A stretch of 5,423 nt of DNA from Solirubrobacterales bacterium (GTDB taxonomy: Bacteria > Actinomycetota > Thermoleophilia > Solirubrobacterales > Solirubrobacteraceae), in assembly GCA_003244035.1 (NCBI GenBank), contig QHBV01000254.1:13420-18842 (forward strand). Direction: 5' to 3'. A program made the position numbers and the translations under genes. The notes below the pieces were generated by a model, which saw only the letters and a list, made by a program, of their open reading frames with translations, searched no databases and was not told the DNA's origin. Positions 1-5,003 of this stretch are shown in pieces (position 1 is the first letter of the stretch; each line of letters starts with the position of its first letter).

Positions 1-305
1 AGGGGCAGGCACGACCCGAGCGGATTGACCTTGTTCTCCTTGTAGAACTTCATCATCTCCTGCTGCTGGCGCTGCTTGTCGTCCTTGTACTTCGCCTGCA
101 GTGCTTTGAGCTCTGGTTGGTGGCGCTGCAGCGCCTGCATCGATTGAAACTGCTTGAGCGTCAAAGGGATCAGCAGCGCGCGGATCACGATGGTCAACAG
201 CACAATCGACCATCCCCACGGCACCCCAACAGACGTGTGGAAGAACCTGAGGACCGCCTCGAACACATCGATTAGCGGTTGGAAGATGTTCGCGGTGAGG
301 AGCAT
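1..305 (-). CDS. yidC: YidC/Oxa1-family membrane protein insertase, N-terminal part (gene runs off the window)
   Basis: Inserts and folds inner-membrane proteins, alone or with SecYEG. The 101 visible residues start at ATG 305-303 and stay open to the window edge. A first hydrophobic stretch (about residues 7-28) is followed by the core membrane helix (about 29-48), which contains the conserved groove arginine at residue 42 in the context TIVIRALLIPLTLKQ. A charged, glutamine-rich cytoplasmic hairpin follows (about 55-93), then NPLGSCLPL, typical of the approach to the next membrane helix. It lacks the large periplasmic domain of Gram-negative YidC, so it is the short Gram-positive-type form. 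The bases before the ATG are C-rich on the coding strand with no Shine-Dalgarno sequence. The yidD stop lies only 3 bases upstream, so translation probably depends on re-initiation after yidD. Identity is firm from motifs and synteny. Confidence 0.95.
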   Translation of the reverse strand, partial: MLLTANIFQPLIDVFEAVLRFFHTSVGVPWGWSIVLLTIVIRALLIPLTLKQFQSMQALQRHQPELKALQAKYKDDKQRQQQEMMKFYKENKVNPLGSCLP

Positions 306-308
306 TGG

Positions 309-569
309 TCAGGCGCGGGGCGGGGGGCCGTGATGCCTGAACAGCCGCTGGTGCTCCACGGGGTCAAACCCCCCGTGACTCCAGGGGTTGCACCGCAGCA
401 CCCGCCAACCGGCCAAAGCCAGCCCGCGCAGGATGCCGAATCTACCAATCGCCTGCACGGCGTACTCCGAGCACGAGGGGAAGTACTTGCAGCGCGAGCC
501 CACCGCCGGCGAGATCGCCAGCTGGTAGAGCCTGATCGGAAGGATTGCGAGCAGACGCGGTCCCCTCAT
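309..569 (-). CDS. yidD: Membrane protein insertion efficiency factor YidD
   Basis: Small inner-membrane-associated protein (86 aa, normal for the family) that assists YidC-dependent insertion. The family hallmarks are present in order: an amphipathic N-terminal segment (residues 5-19), YQLAISP (15-21), the cysteine motif SRCKYFPSCSEYA (25-37; Cys27 and Cys33), a glycine-rich helix (42-54), and W-R-x-x-R-C-N-P-W (55-63; Cys60) running into GGFDPV (66-71). The ATG (569-567) directly abuts the rnpA stop (TGA 572-570). A good GGAGGA ribosome site lies 9 bases upstream inside rnpA, so it can initiate independently as well as by coupling. It sits between rnpA and yidC, the standard position. No key residue is missing. 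Confidence 0.96.
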   Translation of the reverse strand: MRGPRLLAILPIRLYQLAISPAVGSRCKYFPSCSEYAVQAIGRFGILRGLALAGWRVLRCNPWSHGGFDPVEHQRLFRHHGPPPRA

Positions 570-965
570 TCAACACATTCCTCCGTCCCCCGCGTCCCGG
601 CCCGCACGATCGATCAACGCTGACAACGCCATCCGGACCCCCAACAGGCCACTACCTTCGGCCAGCGCGCTGGCCCCACCGCGGGCTACCACGACGGCAT
701 CCGTCCCAGCGGGCAGCCGCGAGGACTCGGTTGCAAACGCCTCACGCAGGAGCCGCTTGACTTGGTTGCGCTGCACTGCGCCACCGACCTTTCGAGATAC
801 CGACAGGCCCAATCGAGGGGGACCATCCTCACCCCGGGGAAACACGTAGAGCACGAGCTCGCGCCCCGCATGCGAGCGGCCGTTGCGAAACACACGGTCG
901 AATTCCGCGCTACGCGATAGCCTTCCGCGTCCCTGGCCCGGCCGGCCTGCGGCCGGGCGGGCCAT
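570..965 (-). CDS. rnpA: Ribonuclease P protein component
   Basis: Protein cofactor that helps the RNase P RNA bind and cleave the 5' leader of precursor tRNAs. From ATG 965-963 it is 131 aa, slightly long for the family (about 110-125) because of a Gly/Arg/Pro-rich N-terminal tail. The fold begins at LSRSAEFDRVFRNGRS (about 16-31), continues with the strand ending in RLGLSVSRKVGGAV (51-64), and carries the RNA-binding RNR motif RNQVKRLLRE (66-75). The ATG overlaps the rpmH stop by one base (TGATG), which favours translational coupling. No strong ribosome site is visible, and a 9-bp hairpin covers the first codons. The reading frame stays open upstream through all of rpmH, so an upstream start (for example GTG 1106-1104, giving 178 aa) cannot be excluded. 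The function is certain; the exact start is less so. Confidence 0.93.
   Translation of the reverse strand: MARPAAGRPGQGRGRLSRSAEFDRVFRNGRSHAGRELVLYVFPRGEDGPPRLGLSVSRKVGGAVQRNQVKRLLREAFATESSRLPAGTDAVVVARGGASALAEGSGLLGVRMALSALIDRAGRDAGDGGMC
579..584 (-). promoter_or_regulatory. Ribosome binding site of yidD (GGAGGA)
   Basis: Read on the minus strand, GGAGGA ends 9 bases before the yidD ATG and lies inside the rnpA coding sequence. It is the clearest Shine-Dalgarno sequence of the leftward operon. rpmH, rnpA and yidC have weak or no such site. Confidence 0.75.
936..958 (-). repeat. GC-only hairpin at the 5' end of the rnpA coding region
   Basis: GCCCGGCCG at 936-944 pairs perfectly with CGGCCGGGC at 950-958 around a 5-base loop: 9 G:C pairs. 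In the leftward transcript it begins 4 bases after the rnpA ATG codon (965-963), within the footprint of an initiating ribosome. It could be plain high-GC coding sequence (Arg/Pro/Ala/Gly codons), but its position would lower independent initiation of rnpA. Confidence 0.6.
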
Positions 966-1099
966 CAGACGGTCAGCTGCTTGCGACCTTTTGCCCGCCG
1001 CCGCTTGAGCGTCAGCCGGCCGGCCCGGGTTTGCATCCGAGCACGAAAACCGTGCGTTCGCGCCCGCTTGCGCTTCTTCGGCTGATAGGTACGTTTCAT
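965..1099 (-). CDS. rpmH: 50S ribosomal protein L34
   Basis: Structural protein of the large ribosomal subunit that contacts 23S rRNA. It is too short for most ORF finders: 44 aa plus stop, normal for L34. The family start MKRTYQPKKRKRARTHGFR (residues 1-19) is followed by RAGRLTLKRRRAKGRKQLTV to the end; Gly17-Phe18, the RRRAKGRK run and the Lys/Arg richness are diagnostic. It is the first gene of the leftward operon, downstream of a -10-like TATACT. The predicted leader is only about 25 bases, with a weak GTGAG near the start. The stop shares its A with the rnpA ATG. Its whole length is also open in the rnpA frame. Confidence 0.98.
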   Translation of the reverse strand: MKRTYQPKKRKRARTHGFRARMQTRAGRLTLKRRRAKGRKQLTV

Positions 1100-1128
1100 C
1101 GCTCACGGCCCAAGATGGCTCTCGGGTC

Positions 1129-1134
1129 AGTATA
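1129..1134 (-). promoter_or_regulatory. Candidate -10 element of the rpmH-rnpA-yidD-yidC operon
   Basis: On the minus strand this reads TATACT, 5 of 6 to TATAAT, about 30 bases before the rpmH ATG. No convincing -35 hexamer lies 16-18 bases upstream; the nearest TTGACA-like string (CTGACG, 1146-1151) leaves only 11 bases. Many actinobacterial promoters have a recognisable -10 only. The position fits a short-leader ribosomal-protein promoter. Confidence 0.45.
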
Positions 1135-1237
1135 CGCAGGGTGCCCGTCAGGGATGCTGGCTCGCCTCTGCGCTCTCTTTTTCCCGCGCGTTGCATGAAC
1201 GTCCCGGAAAGTCCCCCTCGCTTCCTGGCCCGTTGGT

Positions 1238-1243
1238 TATATT
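1238..1243 (+). promoter_or_regulatory. Candidate -10 element of the dnaA promoter
   Basis: TATATT matches TATAAT at 5 of 6 and is the most AT-rich spot of the 211-base divergent region (1100-1310). It would start a transcript near 1250, leaving a leader of about 60 bases that opens with a possible hairpin (CCTGGG 1250-1255 with CCCAGG 1265-1270). No -35 is recognisable. The same AT patch reads TATAAC (1241-1236) on the other strand, so the orientation is uncertain. The rest of the region holds a T-tract (CTCTCTTTTTCCC near 1174-1186) and no good DnaA box. Confidence 0.4.
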
Positions 1244-1298
1244 CGGCTCCCTGGGCACTTTCGCCCCAGGTCTCATCACTCGTCGTCACAATGCATCC

Positions 1299-1306
1299 GG
1301 AAGGAG
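1299..1306 (+). promoter_or_regulatory. Ribosome binding site that fixes the dnaA start (GGAAGGAG)
   Basis: A strong purine-rich Shine-Dalgarno sequence ends 4 bases before TTG 1311. It is the only good site near the first conserved DnaA residues. It supports TTG 1311 over the in-frame TTG codons at 1191 and 1233, which lie in or before the promoter region. Confidence 0.65.
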
Positions 1307-1310
1307 TCGC

Positions 1311-2642
1311 TTGGGGCTGCCCACGCAACTCGAGCCAACCCTTGCCTGGCGTGAGGTCTGCAACGAGCTCCGGCAGACCGTGGGCGAAGCCACCTATGAC
1401 ATCTGGCTTGCGGCCCTCGTACTGAGGGCATGGGAAGGCGAGGCGCTCCTCCTCGAAGCTCCACCTGCCACCCAGGCCTGGGTGATGCGGCGCTTCAGAC
1501 ACACCCTCGAAACCTGCGCGAGCCAAGTCACGGGCTTGCCAGTTCGCGTCGCGTTCACGGGTCAGGCCCGATCCGAGAACCCCCCCAGCTCTCCATCCCC
1601 CTCCACCGCCCTGCACCCCCGCTACAGCTTCGACCAGTTCATCGTCGGCGACGGCAACCGGCTTGCGCACGGCGCTTCGCTGGCGGTCGCCGAACTCCCC
1701 GGCCAGGCCTACAACCCGCTGTTCCTATGCGCACCACCCGGACTCGGCAAGACGCACCTGCTACACGCAATCGGCAACTACACGCTCGCCTTCGACCCCA
1801 ACGTCAGAGTCCGCTACACGACGGTCGAGAGCTTCACAAATGACTTCATCGACGCGCTCAGCACCCGCTCCGTTGCCCGCTTCAAACTTGCCTACCGCAA
1901 TGCCGACGTCCTGCTCATCGACGACGTCCAATTCCTTGCCAGCAAGGTCAAGACCGAAGAAGAGCTCTTCCATACCTTCAACGCCCTGCACGAGGCCGGC
2001 CGTCAACTTGTGCTCACAAGCGACCGCCTCCCACGGCAGCTGCTCGCCCTCGAACAGCGCTTACGCGAGCGATTCGCGTCAGGGCTGGTTGCGACCATCA
2101 ACCCCCCTGACTTCGCCACCCGGGTCGCGATCCTTCGCAAACGCGTCGAGCTCGATCAAATCAAGCTCGCTGATCCCACCGTGCTCGAGCTGATCGCCGA
2201 GCGCATCACCGACAACATCCGGGCGCTCGAGGGAGCATTGATCCGCATCGTCGCCCATCATTCCCTGACCGCTGCCCCAATCGACAGCGACCTCATCAAC
2301 CTTCTTCTCGGCGAGTCCTCCAGCCAGGCGCACTCGCCTTCGATTGCGGATATTCAAGCGGTGGTCGCTCGTCATCACGACCTTTCGCTCGACGAGTTGC
2401 TCTCAACCCGCCGCACCAGCCGGATTGCGTGGCCCCGGCAACTTGCGATTCATCTCGTGCGCGAGCTCACCGAGGCCCCCCTCCAGGAGATCGGCGCCGC
2501 GTTCGGTGGGCGTAACCACTCGACCGTGCTGCACGCTTGTAAGCGCGTCACCGATCGCGTGGCCGTAGACCGGGGAGCCGAGCAGGACCTTCGACGATTG
2601 TTGATGACCTTGCAAGATCATCGCGACGACCGAAGTTGCTGA
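1311..2642 (+). CDS. dnaA: Chromosomal replication initiator protein DnaA
   Basis: AAA+ ATPase that binds DnaA boxes, melts oriC and brings in the replicative helicase. From TTG 1311 it is 443 aa, normal for the family. Domain I (about 8-75) contains the W-R-E-V...TYDIWL helices. A short Pro/Ser linker (about 80-102) follows. Domain III has Walker A APPGLGKT (141-148), Walker B LLIDD (201-205) in the DnaA-specific context DDVQFLASK, the arginine finger in RLRERF (250-255; Arg254) and sensor II NIRALEGAL with Arg304. Domain IV carries RRTSRIAWPRQLAIHL and the box-recognition motif GGRNHSTV (399-406). Two oddities: the first Walker A glycine is alanine, and the usual GGRDHTTV reads Asn402 and Ser404. 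It uses a rare TTG start, which may limit expression. It precedes dnaN by 115 bases and diverges from rpmH. Confidence 0.97.
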   Translation: MGLPTQLEPTLAWREVCNELRQTVGEATYDIWLAALVLRAWEGEALLLEAPPATQAWVMRRFRHTLETCASQVTGLPVRVAFTGQARSENPPSSPSPSTALHPRYSFDQFIVGDGNRLAHGASLAVAELPGQAYNPLFLCAPPGLGKTHLLHAIGNYTLAFDPNVRVRYTTVESFTNDFIDALSTRSVARFKLAYRNADVLLIDDVQFLASKVKTEEELFHTFNALHEAGRQLVLTSDRLPRQLLALEQRLRERFASGLVATINPPDFATRVAILRKRVELDQIKLADPTVLELIAERITDNIRALEGALIRIVAHHSLTAAPIDSDLINLLLGESSSQAHSPSIADIQAVVARHHDLSLDELLSTRRTSRIAWPRQLAIHLVRELTEAPLQEIGAAFGGRNHSTVLHACKRVTDRVAVDRGAEQDLRRLLMTLQDHRDDRSC

Positions 2643-2670
2643 CACACTTGTCTGTCCGCCGATTCGCCAG

Positions 2671-2694
2671 TTCTGGCCGCTCGGAGCGGCAGAA
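2671..2694 (+). repeat. Bulged 10-bp inverted repeat downstream of dnaA
   Basis: TTCT (2671-2674), one unpaired G (2675) and GCCGCT (2676-2681) pair with AGCGGC (2685-2690) and AGAA (2691-2694) around a CGG loop. No T-run follows, so it is not a canonical intrinsic terminator. It begins 28 bases after the dnaA stop and ends 7 bases before the DnaA box. It could act on the dnaA mRNA 3' end or as DNA structure in the origin. It competes with the overlapping palindrome at 2666-2677. Confidence 0.55.
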
Positions 2695-2701
2695 TCCGCA
2701 G

Positions 2702-2710
2702 TTCTCCACA
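2702..2710 (+). promoter_or_regulatory. DnaA box (TTCTCCACA, 8 of 9)
   Basis: It differs from TTATCCACA only at position 3 and is read toward dnaN. A weaker GAATCCGCA (6 of 9) begins exactly 10 bases upstream at 2692, one helical turn away in the same orientation. I found no other match this good in the two intergenic regions on either strand. Confidence 0.6.
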
Positions 2711-2723
2711 TACCTTCTTCGCC

Positions 2724-2738
2724 CTATGACTTCTACTT
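2724..2738 (+). promoter_or_regulatory. Candidate DnaA-trio element (CTA TGA CTT CTA CTT)
   Basis: Five consecutive triplets, two of them CTA and two CTT, start 13 bases after the DnaA box on the same strand. Two further CTT triplets occur at 2714-2719. In Bacillus subtilis the DnaA-trio reads as repeated CTA/TTA-type triplets on the strand carrying the box and lies just before dnaN, as here. The match is imperfect (one TGA, two CTT) and the tract could simply be pyrimidine-rich leader. Confidence 0.35.
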
Positions 2739-2745
2739 TCCTTCT

Positions 2746-2749
2746 GAGG
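2746..2749 (+). promoter_or_regulatory. Ribosome binding site of dnaN (GAGG)
   Basis: GAGG, in the context CTGAGG, lies 8 bases before GTG 2758 and overlaps the alternative GTG at 2749. This spacing favours the downstream start, which also gives the family-typical N-terminus. Confidence 0.55.
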
Positions 2750-2757
2750 TGCCAAAC

Positions 2758-3867
2758 GTGAAGATTTCCTTGCAGCGAGACGTCTTCCTCGACGAGCTTC
2801 AGGGAGTTGGACGCGTTGCGTCAACTCGGAGCGTGATCCAGGCACTCTCGGGCGTTCAGGTTCTCGCCGGCGCCGAGCAATCCGAACTACGCGCTACGGA
2901 TATGGACGTGGGACTGCGAGTTCCGCTAAGCGCCGAAGTGCTTCGAGAAGGGTCAGTGGTGCTGCCCGCAAGATTGCTGCTGGACATCGTCCGGTCGCTG
3001 CCCGGTGGAACTGTCTCGCTCGAGCTGCGAACCGCTGAGCACGATGTCGAGCTTGTCTGCGGCAAAGCCACTTTTCATATGCGGACCTTGCGCAGCGAAG
3101 ACTTTCCGCCATTTCCCGAGCCCGATGCCGAGTCGATTGTGTCTGTTCCCACAGAAGCCTTTGTTATGACCGCAGCAAAGGTTGCGGCATCGGCTTCCAG
3201 GGATGAGACCCGACCCGTCTTGACCGGGATCTTCGTCTCGGCGTCGGAGCGCGAGCTGCGGATGGTGGCAACGGACTCCTACCGGCTGAGCATCAAGGAC
3301 ACGGTGCTGGAGACATCGCTGTCGGGAGGCTTTGAAGTCAACATCCCGGCTCGTGCGCTGCAGGAGCTTGGGAGAATCGCAGCGCACATCGAGGATCAAG
3401 CGCTGAGCGTGAGCGTGCGAGAGAACCAAGTCCTCTTCGTGCTTGGTGGCACGATTTTGTCATCGCGGTTGATCGACGGGCAGTTTCCCAACTATCGCCA
3501 ACTTCTGCCCGAGAATTTCGAGCACGAGCTGCGAATCGCCGGCGCGGAGCTAACCGATGTCGTACGGCGAATCAGCCTGCTGGCGCAGAAGAACGCGCCA
3601 TTGCGGCTGGCATTCAAGCCGGGTGAGCTGACCGTCTCTGCACAGACTCCGGATGTCGGCGAAGCGCGTGAGTCGGTGCCCGTGCCCTTTCAGGGGGAGC
3701 CGCTCGAGATCGGATTCAATCCGGACTTTCTGCGCGCCGGACTGGAGGCGATCGAGGGGGACGAGGTCTTGCTAAAGCTGATCAGCCCGTTGCGTCCGGG
3801 CATGATCGAGGCGGCCGACGGGAGTGGCTTTCAGTACCTGATCATGCCGATCCGCTTGAACGTGTAG
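2758..3867 (+). CDS. dnaN: DNA polymerase III sliding clamp, beta subunit
   Basis: Ring-shaped dimer that tethers the replicative polymerase and many repair proteins to DNA. From GTG 2758 it has 369 aa, normal for the family, and three clamp domains of about 120 residues each. N-terminus: MKISLQRDVFLDELQGVGRV, then ASTRSVIQALSGV. Other hallmarks are LPARLLLDIVRSLP in domain 1, RPVLTGIFVS with MVATDSYRLS in domain 2, and the domain-3 end YLIMPIRLNV. An in-frame GTG at 2749 would add only three residues; I preferred 2758 because the ribosome site spacing is 8 bases and the family begins at the Lys-Ile/Phe strand. The TAG stop shares its G with the recF GTG, so recF is probably coupled. From here rightward the coding strand is G-rich, unlike dnaA. 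Confidence 0.97.
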   Translation: MKISLQRDVFLDELQGVGRVASTRSVIQALSGVQVLAGAEQSELRATDMDVGLRVPLSAEVLREGSVVLPARLLLDIVRSLPGGTVSLELRTAEHDVELVCGKATFHMRTLRSEDFPPFPEPDAESIVSVPTEAFVMTAAKVAASASRDETRPVLTGIFVSASERELRMVATDSYRLSIKDTVLETSLSGGFEVNIPARALQELGRIAAHIEDQALSVSVRENQVLFVLGGTILSSRLIDGQFPNYRQLLPENFEHELRIAGAELTDVVRRISLLAQKNAPLRLAFKPGELTVSAQTPDVGEARESVPVPFQGEPLEIGFNPDFLRAGLEAIEGDEVLLKLISPLRPGMIEAADGSGFQYLIMPIRLNV

Positions 3868-5003
3868 TGCGGGTGCTTGGGCTGACGGCGCGCGACTTCC
3901 GGGGGTACCACGAGCTACACGCCTCGTTTGGCGCCGGCTTGACGGTGGTCGCAGGCCCCAACGGCGCCGGCAAGACGAACTTGCTCGAGGCCCTGTATCT
4001 CGGTTGCACCGGGCGCTCGTGCCGAACCAGCAACGATCGTGAGCTGGTTCGCTTCGGCGCGTCCGTTGCACGGGTGGTAGTCGAAACCGAGGGGGAGGAC
4101 GGACGGCACGAGCTGTCGGTCGGCGTGGCGCCGGGGCAGCCAAAGGCGATGCGGGTTGACGGCGCTCAAGTGCAGCGACTGCTCGACGTCGAGCATCGAC
4201 CGCTGGTCGGGGTGTTTCTCCCGGATCGCCTCGACTTGATCAAAGGGCCACCAGCGCTGCGCCGAGCCCACCTCGATCAGGTGATAGCCGCCTTGTGGCC
4301 CGCGCGCGTGGCGACGCGGCGGACGTACGCGCAGGCGCTGGCGCAGCGAAACGCGCTGATTGGAAGGATCCGCTCCGGCCAGTCTCCAAGCACATCGCTT
4401 ACGACTTGGGACCTTCAGCTCGCGCGCTCCGGGATCGCCTTGATGGAGGATCGCAGACGAGCGATCGCTGCGCTCAGCGAACTGTTTGAAGAGCTGAGCG
4501 GGCAGCTGGGACTCGACGGCGAGCCGTCGCTTGGCTACCGTCCTCGCTCCCGTGCGACGGAGCCCGCGGAGCTGGCGAGCGAGCTTGCCGACCGGACGCA
4601 CGGCGATCTCGAGCGCGGATTCACGGGCCATGGCCCGCATCGGGATGAGATCTCGATTCTCCGAGTGGGCCGCGAGTTGCGCACATATGGGTCTGGGGGT
4701 CAGCAGCGCCTCGCGCTCCTCGCGCTGCTGCTCTCCGAACGGGCTGCGATCGCAGGTGTGCGCTCTTCGGCGCCGCTTATGTTGCTGGATGATGTGATGA
4801 GCGAGCTCGATGGGAGCCGTCGGACCGCACTGGTAGAGCTGCTGGGGAACGGCGGCCAGTCGGTGATTACGGCAACGGAGCTCGAGCAGGTGCCGCGCTC
4901 TGGTCAGCCCAACGTCGTGCGGTTGGAGGTGTGCGCTGGACGCGTCCGGCTGGACGCGTCCAGCGGGAGTGGCTGCTCGTCCGCGGAGCTATCGGTGGGA
5001 TGA
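3867..5003 (+). CDS. recF: DNA replication and repair protein RecF
   Basis: SMC-like ATPase that, with RecO and RecR, loads RecA at single-strand gaps and stalled forks. From GTG 3867 it is 378 aa, normal for the family. Visible motifs: the start VLGLTARDFRGY (3-14), Walker A GPNGAGKT (30-37) followed by NLLEALY, FLPDRLDLIKGPPALRR in the first lobe, GHGPHRDE, the ABC signature GSGGQQR (275-281), and Walker B LMLLDD (304-309) with the D-loop MSELD. The GTG overlaps the dnaN TAG by one base with no Shine-Dalgarno sequence in front, so expression probably depends on coupling. The conserved part ends around VVRLEVCAGRV; a Ser/Gly tail of about 18 residues follows, encoded over and after a perfect 14-bp hairpin that is also a 14-base tandem repeat. 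The stop overlaps the next gene as ATGA. Confidence 0.96.
   Translation: MRVLGLTARDFRGYHELHASFGAGLTVVAGPNGAGKTNLLEALYLGCTGRSCRTSNDRELVRFGASVARVVVETEGEDGRHELSVGVAPGQPKAMRVDGAQVQRLLDVEHRPLVGVFLPDRLDLIKGPPALRRAHLDQVIAALWPARVATRRTYAQALAQRNALIGRIRSGQSPSTSLTTWDLQLARSGIALMEDRRRAIAALSELFEELSGQLGLDGEPSLGYRPRSRATEPAELASELADRTHGDLERGFTGHGPHRDEISILRVGRELRTYGSGGQQRLALLALLLSERAAIAGVRSSAPLMLLDDVMSELDGSRRTALVELLGNGGQSVITATELEQVPRSGQPNVVRLEVCAGRVRLDASSGSGCSSAELSVG
4934..4965 (+). repeat. 14-bp perfect hairpin / 14-base tandem repeat at the 3' end of recF
   Basis: Bases 4934-4947 (CGCTGGACGCGTCC) are perfectly complementary to 4952-4965 around a GGCT loop. Because the inner GGACGCGTCC is itself palindromic, the element also reads as a direct repeat: GCTGGACGCGTCC at 4935-4947 and 4949-4961, period 14. 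It ends 34 bases before the DUF721 ATG. No T-run follows, so it is not a standard terminator. It is by far the strongest structure I found in the window. Confidence 0.85.

Larger units (their letters stand above)
2643..2757 (+). other. dnaA-dnaN intergenic region, probable oriC unwinding region
   Basis: This 115-base gap is the best origin candidate in the window. It contains one near-consensus DnaA box (2702-2710), a CTA/CTT trinucleotide run behind it (2724-2738), a bulged hairpin (2671-2694), an adjacent small palindrome GCCAG-TT-CTGGC (2666-2677), and a pyrimidine-rich stretch up to the dnaN ribosome site. The plus-strand C/G bias flips between the two flanking genes. It must also hold any promoter for dnaN: TATGAC (2725-2730) with TTCTCC (2702-2707) 17 bases upstream is a weak possibility that would overlap the DnaA box. 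A fuller origin would normally have several boxes, so other parts may be degenerate or lie elsewhere. Confidence 0.6.

Noticed and set aside
1250..1270. dnaA leader hairpin as a riboswitch or attenuator
   Set aside because: Only 6 bp with a 9-base loop and no alternative pairing or T-run; no known riboswitch core was recognised.
1191..1310. Upstream TTG starts (1191, 1233) for dnaA
   Set aside because: The added 27-40 residues lack DnaA similarity and cover the probable promoter. TTG 1311 has the strong ribosome site and gives a normal length.
1291..1425. ATG 1291 opening a 44-residue frame overlapping the dnaA start
   Set aside because: It is out of frame with dnaA, has no ribosome site and no recognisable product; a coincidental frame is more likely than a regulatory leader peptide.
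570..1670. 366-codon open frame on the minus strand as one long protein
   Set aside because: Only the last 131 codons resemble a known protein (RnpA). The rest is antisense to dnaA and its promoter or out of frame with rpmH, and GC-rich DNA has few stops.
2749..2757. GTG 2749 as the dnaN start
   Set aside because: It overlaps the only ribosome site (GAGG 2746-2749). GTG 2758 has correct spacing and the family N-terminus.
3915..4640. 241-codon minus-strand frame inside recF
   Set aside because: Antisense shadow of a confirmed recF; Arg-rich, low-complexity translation with no family features.
4931..4999. GTG 4931 as the start of the DUF721 gene
   Set aside because: The extra 23 residues lie over the hairpin and recF tail and do not match DUF721. 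ATG 5000 gives the common ATGA overlap.
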